DNA from: an uncultured Oscillospiraceae bacterium
Lineage (GTDB): Bacteria; Bacillota; Clostridia; Oscillospirales; Ruminococcaceae
NCBI GenBank assembly: GCA_934446455.1
Contig: CAKSEE010000006.1
Coordinates: forward strand, 21,166-85,165
DNA: 64,000 nucleotides
Direction of reading: 5' to 3'
Part shown: in pieces, positions 48,558-56,655 of the stretch
How positions within the stretch are numbered: the stretch's first letter is position 1
Layout of the letters: every line of letters begins with the position of its first letter
Program-made: the position numbers and the translations under genes
The notes under the pieces: generated by a model
The model's input: the letters and a program-made list of their open reading frames with translations, nothing else
Databases searched by the model: none
What the model was told of the DNA's origin: nothing

Positions 48558-48812
48558 ATGACGTTTCAATACACCCCGCGCGGGGTCTGCTCGCGCAGAA
48601 TGACCTTTGAGATAGAAAACGGCATTGTCACCGACCTTAAGGTGGAGGGCGGATGCAACGGCAACCTTAAGGGAATTGCGAGCCTTGTAAAGGGTCTGCC
48701 CGTTAAGGATGTCATAGAGCGCCTTTCAGGCATAAACTGCGGCGGCAGGGGTACGTCCTGCCCCGACCAGATAGCGCAGGCGCTGGAGAAGTTCGCCGCA
48801 GAAAACGGCTGA
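48558..48812 (+). CDS. TSCPD-domain protein (TIGR03905 family)
   Basis: 84 residues from ATG 48558 (AAAAGGAG upstream). Contains VCSRRMTFEIENGIVTDLKVEGGCNGNLKGIASLVKG and the ending CGGRGTSCPDQIAQAL that names the TSCPD domain, elsewhere found at the C-terminus of class II ribonucleotide reductases. The free-standing form has conserved cysteines and glycines but no known activity. Confidence 0.9.
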   Translation: MTFQYTPRGVCSRRMTFEIENGIVTDLKVEGGCNGNLKGIASLVKGLPVKDVIERLSGINCGGRGTSCPDQIAQALEKFAAENG

Positions 48813-48847
48813 ACGCATAATAAAGAGAAAGACGAGCAGGAAATAAC

Positions 48848-49717
48848 ATGAAGATACCCGAACTGTTCAAAAGCGGGAAAACCGTATTTTCGTTCGAGAT
48901 ATTCCCGCCGAAAAAGGACGCGCCCATAGATTCCATTTACAGGACGCTTGACGGGCTTGCAGACCTGAGCCCCGACTTCATAAGCGTGACATACGGCGCG
49001 GGCGGCTCCGCACAGGCGGGGCTAACCACGCGCGATATCGTGTCCATAATCAAGAATCAGTACAAAACCGAGAGCATTGCGCACCTCACCTGCGTTAATT
49101 CCACTCGTGAGGACATCGACCGCATAATCACGGAGTTTGAGGAATGCGGCATTGAAAACGTGCTGGCGCTTCGCGGGGACATAAACCCCGATATCCCGCC
49201 AAAGCACGATTTTGAGCACGCAAGCGACCTTATCGCCTATATGAAGCCGCGCAGCAGCTTCAGCTTTTCCGGCGGGTGCTATCCCGAGGTTCACCCGGAG
49301 GCTGCAAGCATGATAGAGGACATACAGAACCTTAAGAAAAAGGTTGACGCAGGCGCGCAGCACCTTGTGTCGCAGCTTTTCTTCGATAACTCGTGCTTTT
49401 ACAGCTTCCTTGAAAAGGCGCGTATCGCAGGGATAAACGTGCCGATCGAGGCGGGGATAATGCCCTGCGTAAACGCAAACTCCATAAAGCGCATGGTGTC
49501 GATGTGCGGCGCGAGCCTGCCGTCGAAATTCACAAAACTTATAGCGCGCTACGGCGACAACCCCGATGCAATGCGCGACGCAGGCATTGCGTACGCTGCG
49601 GACCAGATAATAGACCTTGTGGCAAACGGCGTTGACGGTATTCACCTTTATACCATGAACAACCCGTATGTTGCAAGAAAAATTTGCGAGAGCGTTGAAA
49701 GGGTGATAAGGTCATGA
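48848..49717 (+). CDS. metF: Methylenetetrahydrofolate reductase
   Basis: 289 residues. TIM-barrel flavoprotein reducing methylene-THF to methyl-THF. VFSFEIFPPKKDA, FISVTYGAGGS, the ALRGDINPD loop, FSFSGGCYPEVHPEA, the AGAQHLVSQLFFDNSCFYSFL block and IEAGIMPCVN match MetF. The stop overlaps the next start (ATGA), coupling it to the methionine synthase reactivation domain. Confidence 0.94.
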   Translation: MKIPELFKSGKTVFSFEIFPPKKDAPIDSIYRTLDGLADLSPDFISVTYGAGGSAQAGLTTRDIVSIIKNQYKTESIAHLTCVNSTREDIDRIITEFEECGIENVLALRGDINPDIPPKHDFEHASDLIAYMKPRSSFSFSGGCYPEVHPEAASMIEDIQNLKKKVDAGAQHLVSQLFFDNSCFYSFLEKARIAGINVPIEAGIMPCVNANSIKRMVSMCGASLPSKFTKLIARYGDNPDAMRDAGIAYAADQIIDLVANGVDGIHLYTMNNPYVARKICESVERVIRS

Positions 49718-50385
49718 ACTGTGAAATAACCGCTATAAACCGCGCTGAGGCGCTGCGCTACATGGGTTACAAATCCGAGCCTGACGCAAAGATAACCGCG
49801 ACCATAGACGAGTGCGAGCGCGAGCTGATCAAAGCGGCGCGGCCGCAGTATGTCTGGAGGATATTCAACATCTCCCGCATAGGCAAGTCCATTTCGCTTC
49901 AGGACTGCGACTTTGAGCTTGAGGGCAACGACATAGCCGAACACCTGCGCGGGTGCGACAAGGCTGCGGTAATATGCGCCACGCTCTCCTCTGACACCGA
50001 CAGGTACTTAAAGAAGCTCGACGTTTCCGACAGCATGAGGGCGCTGCTTACCGACGCTCTCGCCAACGCCATGACAGAGCAGGTGGTTGAGGAAGCGCGC
50101 CTTGACATACTCAACAACATGATAGGCTACACGACCACCTGGTGCTACGGCGCAGGCTACGGGGACTTCCCCATGGAGATGTGCCCGCTGCTTATCGCTT
50201 CCGTTGACGCGGTAAGGAAAATAGGCGTGTGCTGCACCGCCACGAATATGCTAACCCCGCGCAAGACGATAATCGGCGTTGTTGGGCTGTTCCGCGGCGA
50301 GCTTGAAAGAAAGCGCCGCAACTGCGAGGACTGCAACATGAAAGACACCTGCACTTTCCGCGAATACGGGCAGAGGTGCAGCTAA
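49714..50385 (+). CDS. Free-standing methionine synthase (MetH) activation domain
   Basis: 223 residues. Resembles the C-terminal SAM-binding reactivation domain of cobalamin-dependent methionine synthase: an AVICATLSSDTDRYLKKLDVSD core, ALLTDALANAMTEQVVEEARLDI and the WCYGAGYGDFPMEM - LLIASVDAVRKIGVCCTATNMLTPRKTIIGVVGLF segment. The C-terminus adds a cysteine cluster (CEDCNMKDTCTFREYGQRC), possibly an extra metal site. It presumably reactivates an oxidised cobalamin on a MetH encoded elsewhere without this domain; coupling to metF supports this. Confidence 0.88.
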   Translation: MNCEITAINRAEALRYMGYKSEPDAKITATIDECERELIKAARPQYVWRIFNISRIGKSISLQDCDFELEGNDIAEHLRGCDKAAVICATLSSDTDRYLKKLDVSDSMRALLTDALANAMTEQVVEEARLDILNNMIGYTTTWCYGAGYGDFPMEMCPLLIASVDAVRKIGVCCTATNMLTPRKTIIGVVGLFRGELERKRRNCEDCNMKDTCTFREYGQRCS

Positions 50386-50393
50386 AAAACACG

Positions 50394-50419
50394 AAAGGGG
50401 CTGCCAAAACAGCCCCTTT
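50394..50419. terminator. Terminator hairpin, left duplicate at element copy 2
   Basis: AAAGGGGCTG / CAGCCCCTTT with a CCAAAA loop, 8 nt past the stop of the MetH-domain gene. The identical 26 bp recur at 50639-50664 across the element. Confidence 0.85.
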
Positions 50420-50420
50420 C

Positions 50421-50638
50421 AGCTTGTCGAAAAAGTATGTTATGCCCGCGAAGCGGGCTTTGAAATCCGTTTTTTGTCACGGCTCCGCCGGGGCAAAAAA
50501 CACTTCTATCCGCACAAGTGTGCAAGCGACACCTCGCTGCGCTCGGCTTACGCAACGCGACGGCTTACGCCTTACGCGACCGTGCGCGCAGTGCGGATGT
50601 TCCTGTCGGAAAAGTCGCAAGACTTTTTCGACAGACTC
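50421..50638 (+). mobile_element. 218-bp structured repeat element, copy 2
   Basis: Inverted counterpart of copy 1 (217 of 218 identical). Terminal inverted repeats TTGTCGAAAAAGT (50424-50436) and ACTTTTTCGACAG (50622-50634). The right end forms a CTGTCGgAAAAGTC / GACTTTTtCGACAG hairpin (50603-50634). Internal features are GCCCGC / GCGGGC, a TTTTTTG / CAAAAAA stem, ATCCGCAC (50508-50515) with GTGCGGAT (50591-50598), and tandem CGGCTTACGC units. It carries no credible coding capacity. It fills most of the 297-bp gap between convergent genes. Confidence 0.8.
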
Positions 50639-50664
50639 AAAGGGGCTGCCAAAACAGCCCCTTT
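50639..50664. terminator. Terminator hairpin, right duplicate at element copy 2
   Basis: Perfect repeat of the hairpin at 50394-50419, lying 18 bp beyond the stop of the minus-strand WYL gene, for which it can act as terminator (AAAGGGG... read from the other side ends in TTT). Confidence 0.85.
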
Positions 50665-50682
50665 GCTATATTCTTGTACCTT

Positions 50683-51750
50683 TTACCTGTTCTTTTTGCG
50701 CCCGTTGATTTTTTCGCACAGCTCGCGAACCCTGCGCTCATACTCCTCGCGCACGTCGTGCGGGGAGATTATCTCAGCCTCTGCGCCAAACTGGAACAGC
50801 CACCCGTAAAACGGCGCGGATGGCTGGAGCTTCGTGCGTATCGTGAAGCTTGTGCCGTTCGTTTCCGTAACGCGCACATTCGTCCCGAAGCGGTCAACCA
50901 CTGCGTTCATCCACTTGGGGTCGGAAAAGCGCATGAGCACCTCCACCGACTGCGCATTGAACATGGAAAACGCCTGCGTTACGCACTCGGACACGCTGTA
51001 GCCCTTAGGACGCGGAATCGCGCGTTCGTCAAGCACGTGCAGCTCCTCTATCCTGTCAACGCGGAAATTGCGGATTCCCGGACGCTCACCGTCCTCAAAA
51101 TATCCGCGCAGATAATACTGCTCGTCGTTCCACACAAGGTCGTAGGGCGACACCGTGCGCAGCCCGCCGCGCTTTACCCTACGCTTCCTCGCGTCGTACG
51201 AGTAATACTGGAACGTTATCTTCTTCTTCTGAATTATCGCCTCGTTTATCCTGTCCACGTTGTAAAGCACCGTGTTGCCAAGCGCTGCGTCTATGCACTT
51301 TCTGCCCGCAACAAGCACGTTGCGCCGCAGCTGGGCGCGGTCAAACCCGCCCGCCATGCCGCTTATCTTATCGATAAGCTCCGCCGCGCGCGCCTCGGGT
51401 ATAAACTTTGCAGAACTTACCGCGTCGCACAGCAGCTTAAGCTCGCCCGTTTCAAACGAGCGCCCCTGCAGGTAGTATTCCGCGCCCCTGCCCTGATTTA
51501 TCACTATCTCAAAATCAAGGTTGTTGGTGCGGGCAAAATTGTTTATCGCCTCAATATCGTAATACATGGCCTTGCGGTCAACGCTTATTCCTTTGTCGTA
51601 CAGCCGCTCTTTCAGCTGCTGCTGCGTCAGACCGTGCGCCTCGTCGGTTTCATCAAAAAATATCTTAAGCAGATACAGCAGCTTCTGACGCCGTCTGACA
51701 GTTTCAAGCACCTCTGTCGGGTCGTCGGTATTCCTCTTTTTGTATGCCAT
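50683..51750 (-). CDS. WYL-domain transcriptional regulator (second)
   Basis: 355 residues from ATG 51750 (AGGAAAGG upstream). The N-terminal helix-turn-helix region includes LLYLLKIFFDETDEAHGLTQQQLKERL and VDRKAMYYDIEAI. The WYL domain (about 145-230) has AIIQKKKITFQYYSYDARKRRV, TVSPYDLVWNDEQYYLRGYFE (WNDEQYYL at the WYL position) and FRVDRI; the WCX extension follows (VEVLMRFSDPKWMNAVVDRFG). The canonical arrangement is better kept than in the 43050 protein. Targets unknown. Confidence 0.92.
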   Translation of the reverse strand: MAYKKRNTDDPTEVLETVRRRQKLLYLLKIFFDETDEAHGLTQQQLKERLYDKGISVDRKAMYYDIEAINNFARTNNLDFEIVINQGRGAEYYLQGRSFETGELKLLCDAVSSAKFIPEARAAELIDKISGMAGGFDRAQLRRNVLVAGRKCIDAALGNTVLYNVDRINEAIIQKKKITFQYYSYDARKRRVKRGGLRTVSPYDLVWNDEQYYLRGYFEDGERPGIRNFRVDRIEELHVLDERAIPRPKGYSVSECVTQAFSMFNAQSVEVLMRFSDPKWMNAVVDRFGTNVRVTETNGTSFTIRTKLQPSAPFYGWLFQFGAEAEIISPHDVREEYERRVRELCEKINGRKKNR

Positions 51751-51807
51751 AAGCCTTTCCTCCTGCATTTGCCCTTCACGCAATATGCGTGCAATTCTGC
51801 TTTATTC

Positions 51808-51836
51808 ATTTTAACATATACATACTGGAAAATCAA
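51808..51836 (-). promoter_or_regulatory. Promoter of the second WYL gene
   Basis: Minus-strand TTGATT (51831-51836), 17-bp spacer, TAAAAT (51808-51813). Confidence 0.78.
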
Positions 51837-51874
51837 GTAGAAAAAGCTCTATTTCTGGTGAATTTCGCAAATAA

Positions 51875-52654
51875 TTATGTTACATGTGCGTAAAATTGCA
51901 AAAGCCCTACCCATTCGCGAAGCCAGCTGTTCAGTATAAGCCTCGGGGAGGTCCTCGCCGACTCGTGCCCCGCGGTCAGCCCTACCTCGCGCGCGTAAAG
52001 CTCCGCGCGGTACTGGTGGAACTCGTTTGTGACTATGGCGACGTCCCCGTCTATTCCGCGCTCGTTTATTATCCGCGCGCAGCCGCGCAGGTTTTCGCGC
52101 GTTGAGGCAGACTGCTCCTCCTTTATTATGCGCGAGTCGTCTATCCCCCGCTTAACAAGCCAGCGGCGCATTGCCTCCGCCTCGGTGACGCTCTCCCGCG
52201 CGCCCTGCCCGCCCGATACGATACATACAGCCTGCGGTGAGCGCTCCAGCAGCGCAAGCGCCGTTTCAAGCCTGTCCTGTAACATATAGCTCGGGATTTC
52301 CCCCACGACCTGACAGCCGAGCACTATCACGCAGTCGCTTTGCGCGGTTTTCTGCGAGGCGTAGTACGCCATATTCACTGAAAAGAACGCCGCCGCAAAT
52401 ATTCCGCCCGCGCACACCGCACCGAGCGCGCACAGCAGCACCCTGCCCGCAATACGCCGCCACAGCCGCCCTGCAAGCCGCACCGCGCCCTCCCGGAAGA
52501 GCGCAAGCGCCAGTCCTGCCCCGAAAAGCGCGGTTCCTGCAATATTGCCCGCGTTCATGTAAAGCGTCAGATTGGACCACACCAGACCCACCGTGCACAA
52601 AAGCGCGGCAGCAAGGCGAATCACAAATCCCGCGCGCAGCTTTCTCTCCTGCAT
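51875..52654 (-). CDS. YdcF/SanA-like DUF218 membrane protein
   Basis: 259 residues. Three hydrophobic segments at the N-terminus (about 10-45 and 68-92) precede the DUF218 domain: SDCVIVLGCQVVGEIPSYMLQDRLETALALL, VSGGQGARESVTEAEAMRRWLVKRGIDDSRIIKEEQSAST and IVTNEFHQYRAELYAREVGL. Such proteins are linked to envelope barrier function and cyclic enterobacterial antigen or peptidoglycan metabolism in other bacteria. It starts 21 nt past the zinc-ribbon terminator and may depend on read-through. Confidence 0.9.
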   Translation of the reverse strand: MQERKLRAGFVIRLAAALLCTVGLVWSNLTLYMNAGNIAGTALFGAGLALALFREGAVRLAGRLWRRIAGRVLLCALGAVCAGGIFAAAFFSVNMAYYASQKTAQSDCVIVLGCQVVGEIPSYMLQDRLETALALLERSPQAVCIVSGGQGARESVTEAEAMRRWLVKRGIDDSRIIKEEQSASTRENLRGCARIINERGIDGDVAIVTNEFHQYRAELYAREVGLTAGHESARTSPRLILNSWLREWVGLLQFYAHVT

Positions 52655-52674
52655 CCGGCACCCCTTTCAACAGA

Positions 52675-52710
52675 TATAAAAGCGGCTGCGGCACATATGT
52701 ACCGCAGCCG
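52675..52710 (-). terminator. Terminator after the zinc-ribbon gene
   Basis: CGGCTGCGG / CCGCAGCCG with a CACATATGTA centre; on the minus strand it is followed by CTTTTATA. Confidence 0.8.
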
Positions 52711-52729
52711 GAACAGTTCGGTTCAGACC

Positions 52730-53242
52730 TTAGTAATTTATCTCGTTGAAGAAATCCTCAAGGCCGCTTGCGCCGCTGCCGACAATGCTGCCAACGCACG
52801 CGAACATACCGATGTACATGAGTATAACCGCGCCGATAACGATAGCCTTTACAATAAGCATACCGCGGCAGTAGTTCTTCTTGGGCTGAGGAGTGTCGCC
52901 AAAGCCCCATACAAACAGCAGAATCCAGCTTACAAGCGGCACGGGGAAGAACGCCGTAAGGAACACCGTGAGCGCCCACTGCCCCGTGGTCATCTCCTGC
53001 CGGTTCGTGTTTACGGAATTGCCCGCCGTGTAATTCTGCGGGTAGCCGGGCATGGCGGACTGGCTGCCGCCGTTGAACGTGTTGTTCTGCACGGGCTGCG
53101 AAAAAGGCTGCACGGGCTGGCTTACAGGCGCGCCTTCGGGCTTGCTGAGGTCAACCGCGCTCTCCATGGGCGCGCCGCACTGCGGACAGAATGCACCCTC
53201 GCCGCTCACGAGCGTGCCACACTTGCTGCAAAATCTCTCCAT
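52730..53242 (-). CDS. Zinc-ribbon membrane protein
   Basis: 170 residues. The N-terminal zinc ribbon CSKCGTLVSGEGAFCPQCGAP is followed by a Gln/Pro/Asn-rich linker (QPVQPFSQPVQNN) and two hydrophobic segments (about 87-107 and 126-155). Proteins with this layout are common in Firmicutes and of unknown function, perhaps membrane-stress sensors. Consensus promoter at 53293-53321 and its own terminator, so monocistronic. Confidence 0.85.
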   Translation of the reverse strand: MERFCSKCGTLVSGEGAFCPQCGAPMESAVDLSKPEGAPVSQPVQPFSQPVQNNTFNGGSQSAMPGYPQNYTAGNSVNTNRQEMTTGQWALTVFLTAFFPVPLVSWILLFVWGFGDTPQPKKNYCRGMLIVKAIVIGAVILMYIGMFACVGSIVGSGASGLEDFFNEINY

Positions 53243-53292
53243 ATGTAAATACCTCTCTTTTTTTCGGCAGAACCACTCTGCACTCTTTTTTT

Positions 53293-53321
53293 ATAATACC
53301 ATATCAAGCACATTTTGTCAA
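53293..53321 (-). promoter_or_regulatory. Promoter of the zinc-ribbon gene
   Basis: Minus-strand perfect TTGACA (53316-53321), 17-bp spacer, TATTAT (53293-53298). Confidence 0.83.
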
Positions 53322-53347
53322 GTGCAAACCGCCGAAACCGCGCGTTG

Positions 53348-53770
53348 TCACTTTGTTATCCACTGGCTCATACCTGCGCCCCACACCTCGTTCGGGCGCG
53401 CTCTGAAGCCGAAACGGCTGTAGAACGGCTCCTTGCCCGTGGCAGACATGAGGTACAGCACGATGGTTTCGCCCTCATCGAGCGTTGATCGCATATATTC
53501 CATGGTGCGCTTCATCATCTGCGTGCCTATGCCGCGGTGCTGGTACTCGGGTATCACCATAACGTCGGTAATGAAGTTTGCGTAGCTGCCGTCGGACAGC
53601 ACGCGTATCATTCCCACCGCCCTGCCGTTGTCGCGTACGCAGGTTATGTGGAACGCATTGTGCAGCGCGTTGCTCGCTATCCTGTCGGAAAGCACCATGA
53701 AATTTACCGCGCGGCGCATTTCCTTGTATTCATCAAGAGTGGGCGCCTCGTCTATGTATTCAAGTGACAT
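53348..53770 (-). CDS. GNAT-family N-acetyltransferase
   Basis: 140 residues from ATG 53770 (AGGAG at 7 nt); the longer frame to 53971 runs into ftsH in another frame and is rejected. Acetyl-CoA-binding motif A is VMVIPEYQHRGIGTQMMKRTMEYM (R/Q-x-x-G-x-G/A form), preceded by AVGMIRVLSDGSYANFITDV; the end GKEPFYSRFGFRARPNEVWGAGM is typical of YhbS/PhnO-like members. Acceptor unknown. Confidence 0.9.
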   Translation of the reverse strand: MSLEYIDEAPTLDEYKEMRRAVNFMVLSDRIASNALHNAFHITCVRDNGRAVGMIRVLSDGSYANFITDVMVIPEYQHRGIGTQMMKRTMEYMRSTLDEGETIVLYLMSATGKEPFYSRFGFRARPNEVWGAGMSQWITK

Positions 53771-53790
53771 TTTATTGCTCCTTTTTTTCA

Positions 53791-53828
53791 CAGCCAAAAG
53801 CCGCCTATAAAAGACGGCTTGGCTTTTA
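53791..53828 (-). terminator. Terminator after ftsH
   Basis: On the minus strand AAGCCG pairs with CGGCTT around TCTTTTATAGG, extended by GCC / GGC, with TTTT in and after the stem. It precedes the GNAT ribosome binding site. Confidence 0.6.
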
Positions 53829-53831
53829 ATT

Positions 53832-55868
53832 TTATTCGCCCTTGCTTTCGTCGCTCTCAGCCGTTTCAGCGGGAGCAGGCGCGTTCTCGCCCGCGGTGTT
53901 TTCTGCGGATTCTGCGCTGTCCGCAGCCCCTGCGGTTTCCGCGCCGTCGGCAGGCGCCTTTGCAATGTCAACGCCCTCGGACTTTATCGGGTTTCCGTCA
54001 AGGTCTATCTCGTTCGCCATAAGCTTGTAGAAATCGGGTCCGTCTATCTTCTCGTGACGCATGAGGTACTGTGCGCAGCGCTCGAGCAGGTCGCCGTGAA
54101 GCTTAAGGATATCCTTTGCCTTTTCATAGCCCGTTTCAATAAGCTCGCGTATCTCCGCGTCTATCTCGCTTGCAACGTTCTCGGAGTAGTTCTTGCCCTG
54201 CGAGTAGTCCCTGCCGAGGAATACCTCCTGGTTCTCGCTGCCGTAAAGTATCGGACCGAGCTTCTCGGAGAAGCCGTAGCGCGTTACCATATTTCTTGCA
54301 ACCTGCGTAGCTCTCTCGATATCGTTGGAAGCGCCCGTGGAAATGTCGTCGAGAATGAGCTGCTCAGCCGCGCGCCCGCCGAGGAGCACGATTATCTCCT
54401 CCTCCATGTGGGTCTTTGTCACAAAGCTTCTGTCCTTCTCGGGGACGTGCATTGTAAAGCCGCCCGCCATTCCGCGCGGAATAATGGAAACCTGATGAAC
54501 CTTATCCTGTGAGGGGCAGAAGTAAGTGGTTATCGCGTGACCCGACTCGTGGTAAGCGGTAAGGCGCTTTTCATCGGGGGAAACCACCTTGCTCTTCTTT
54601 TCGGGGCCTGCAACTACCTTTATCGTCGCTTCCTCGATATCCTTGCGTATCACCGCCTTGCGGTTCTCGCGCGCGGCAAGCAGCGCCGCCTCGTTCACGA
54701 GGTTCTCAAGGTCCGCGCCCGTAAAGCCCGCAGTAGTCGCCGCAATGGTCTTAAGGTCAACATCTGGACCGATGTTCTTGTTGCGCGTGTGTACCTTGAG
54801 TATTTCCTCTCTGCCCTTGATGTCGGGGTAGTTTACGACAACCTGCCTGTCGAAGCGTCCCGGACGCAGCAGCGCGGGGTCGAGTATATCGCGGCGGTTG
54901 GTTGCCGCCATAACTATAACGTTCTCGTTTTCGGTGAAGCCGTCCATTTCAACAAGCAGCTGGTTGAGCGTCTGCTCGCGCTCGTCGTGACCGCCGCCAA
55001 GACCCGCGCCGCGCTGTCTGCCCACCGCGTCTATCTCGTCGATGAATATGATGGAGGGGGTGTGCTTCTTCGCCTGCTCAAAAAGGTCGCGCACGCGCGA
55101 AGCGCCCACGCCTACGAACATCTCAACAAAGTCCGAGCCGCTTATAGAGAAGAACGGAACGCCCGCTTCTCCCGCTACTGCCTTTGCAAGCAGCGTCTTA
55201 CCCGTTCCGGGAGGGCCCACGAGAAGCACGCCGCGCGGCACTCTCGCGCCTATCTCGCGGTACTTCGCGGGATTCTTGAGGTAGTCTACTATCTCCACAA
55301 GCTCCTGCTTCTCCTCGTCCGCGCCCGCAACGTCGTTGAAGGTGACTTTCCTGCCTGTCTGCTGGCGAACGTTCGCGCGGGAGAAGTTGTTCATCTTTCC
55401 GCCGCCCGTGGTCTGGCGCATAACGATAACGGTGAACACTATCATCACGCCGACAAGCAGCAGATACGGCAGTATGCTCGTTAAGAACGTGTTGTCTGAT
55501 ATCGGGATATAATCCTCGACAAGCTCCTCCTCGTTCGCCTCGTTGTAGCGCACGCGGTAGGTCGCCTCTTTGCCGTCTGCGGTGTAGCCGCTGTTGATGT
55601 CGCTTAAGAATATGCTGACATTCGGAACTGTGTACTTCTTCGCCTCGGTGCTGCCCTTGGTGACGTACACAAGCTCGCCGCTGCCGAGGTCAAGCGTGAA
55701 GCCCGAAACGTTAAGCTCGTCAAATTCCTTTATAACGTCCGAGTAAGTTACGTTTTTAGAGCTGTTGACAGCGCTGTTTGCAAGATTAAGCACCGACACA
55801 AGCCCGAAAATCAGCAGAAGAATAACGACAAGATAGATTATTATGCCTCTGAACTTGTTTGACTGCAT
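53832..55868 (-). CDS. ftsH: ATP-dependent zinc metalloprotease FtsH
   Basis: 678 residues. Membrane AAA+ protease for misfolded and regulatory membrane proteins. Two transmembrane helices (about 8-28 and 130-152) flank an extracytoplasmic domain. The AAA module has [31 protein letters not shown] and the [17 protein letters not shown] arginine-finger region; the protease site is [11 protein letters not shown]. The C-terminus (about 625-678) is an Ala/Glu/Ser-rich low-complexity acidic tail. Gene order tilS-hpt-ftsH is typical of Firmicutes. Confidence 0.96.
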   Translation of the reverse strand: MQSNKFRGIIIYLVVILLLIFGLVSVLNLANSAVNSSKNVTYSDVIKEFDELNVSGFTLDLGSGELVYVTKGSTEAKKYTVPNVSIFLSDINSGYTADGKEATYRVRYNEANEEELVEDYIPISDNTFLTSILPYLLLVGVMIVFTVIVMRQTTGGGKMNNFSRANVRQQTGRKVTFNDVAGADEEKQELVEIVDYLKNPAKYREIGARVPRGVLLVGPPGTGKTLLAKAVAGEAGVPFFSISGSDFVEMFVGVGASRVRDLFEQAKKHTPSIIFIDEIDAVGRQRGAGLGGGHDEREQTLNQLLVEMDGFTENENVIVMAATNRRDILDPALLRPGRFDRQVVVNYPDIKGREEILKVHTRNKNIGPDVDLKTIAATTAGFTGADLENLVNEAALLAARENRKAVIRKDIEEATIKVVAGPEKKSKVVSPDEKRLTAYHESGHAITTYFCPSQDKVHQVSIIPRGMAGGFTMHVPEKDRSFVTKTHMEEEIIVLLGGRAAEQLILDDISTGASNDIERATQVARNMVTRYGFSEKLGPILYGSENQEVFLGRDYSQGKNYSENVASEIDAEIRELIETGYEKAKDILKLHGDLLERCAQYLMRHEKIDGPDFYKLMANEIDLDGNPIKSEGVDIAKAPADGAETAGAADSAESAENTAGENAPAPAETAESDESKGE

Positions 55869-55953
55869 GTAAACCGCCTTTCCGGAAAGGGATAATTCCT
55901 AGCAATATTATGTTCGCATGGGCTGTCCATATGTATGACAGCGCGGGATATGC

Positions 55954-56487
55954 TTATGTACGCACAACGCCGACATAGGGCAGGTTGCGGTATTTCTCAC
56001 CGCAGTCAAGCCCGTAGCCCACCACGAAAAGGTCGTCTATCTCAAAGCCCGTAAGGTCCGCCTTAAAGCCCTTGACAACCCTGCGCGAGGGCTTGTCGAG
56101 AAGCGTTACTATCCTGAGCGAGGCGGGCGAAAGCTCGGATATGTCCGCTTTCAGCTTGTAGAGCGTGCGCGCAGTGTCAAGGATATCCTCGACAAGTACA
56201 ACGTGCCTGCCCGTGAAGTTAATGCCCTTGCCAATCTCAAGGTCGACCTTTCCCGAGGAAAACGTGCCGCTGCCGTAGCTTGAAGCGCGCAGGAAGTTTA
56301 TCTCCAGCGGGCACTTCATTTCGCGGATAAGGTCTGCAAAAAACACTACAGAACCTTTAAGAACACAGATAAAGAGCGGATTCTTGCCCGCGTATTCCTG
56401 CGTGAGCTGCGCACCGATCGCGCGTACCTTTTCCTTTATTTCCTCCTCTGTAAGCAGGACTCTTTCGACCTGTTCGGGAATATACAT
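55954..56487 (-). CDS. hpt: Hypoxanthine phosphoribosyltransferase
   Basis: 177 residues from ATG 56487 (GGGAGG at 8 nt). Salvages hypoxanthine and guanine with PRPP. PRPP loop VVLVEDILDTARTLYKL (usual form VEDIIDTGxTL), the FICVLKGSVVFFADLIREM loop and the DDLFVVGYGLDCGEKYRNLPYVGV ending are diagnostic. It has its own promoter, with a perfect inverted repeat at the start site. Confidence 0.95.
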   Translation of the reverse strand: MYIPEQVERVLLTEEEIKEKVRAIGAQLTQEYAGKNPLFICVLKGSVVFFADLIREMKCPLEINFLRASSYGSGTFSSGKVDLEIGKGINFTGRHVVLVEDILDTARTLYKLKADISELSPASLRIVTLLDKPSRRVVKGFKADLTGFEIDDLFVVGYGLDCGEKYRNLPYVGVVRT

Positions 56488-56529
56488 CTTTATGTCCTCC
56501 CTGCCGCTTCCGGCGGCTATTCCACACAT

Positions 56530-56551
56530 TTTCGGGTATAGTTACCCGAAA
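56530..56551. promoter_or_regulatory. Perfect inverted repeat at the hpt transcription start
   Basis: TTTCGGGTA / TACCCGAAA with a TAGT centre, 9-bp arms. It covers the predicted start of the minus-strand hpt transcript and could be an operator or a 5' stem protecting the mRNA. Confidence 0.6.
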
Positions 56552-56554
56552 TGT

Positions 56555-56583
56555 ATTATACCATATATTCCGAAAAAAAGCAA
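56555..56583 (-). promoter_or_regulatory. Promoter of the hpt-ftsH segment
   Basis: Minus-strand TTGCTT (56578-56583), 17-bp spacer ending TGG, TATAAT (56555-56560); the arrangement closely resembles the remA promoter. Confidence 0.8.
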
Positions 56584-56655
56584 ACAGTTAAAGTGAATAT
56601 TTGATGAATTTTTCACGAATACGCAATTTCACACAAATATCCGCCCTTACTGCAG

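Noticed and set aside
53771-53971. Longer N-terminus for the GNAT protein
   Set aside because: It overlaps ftsH and its terminator; the internal ATG at 53770 has a good ribosome binding site.
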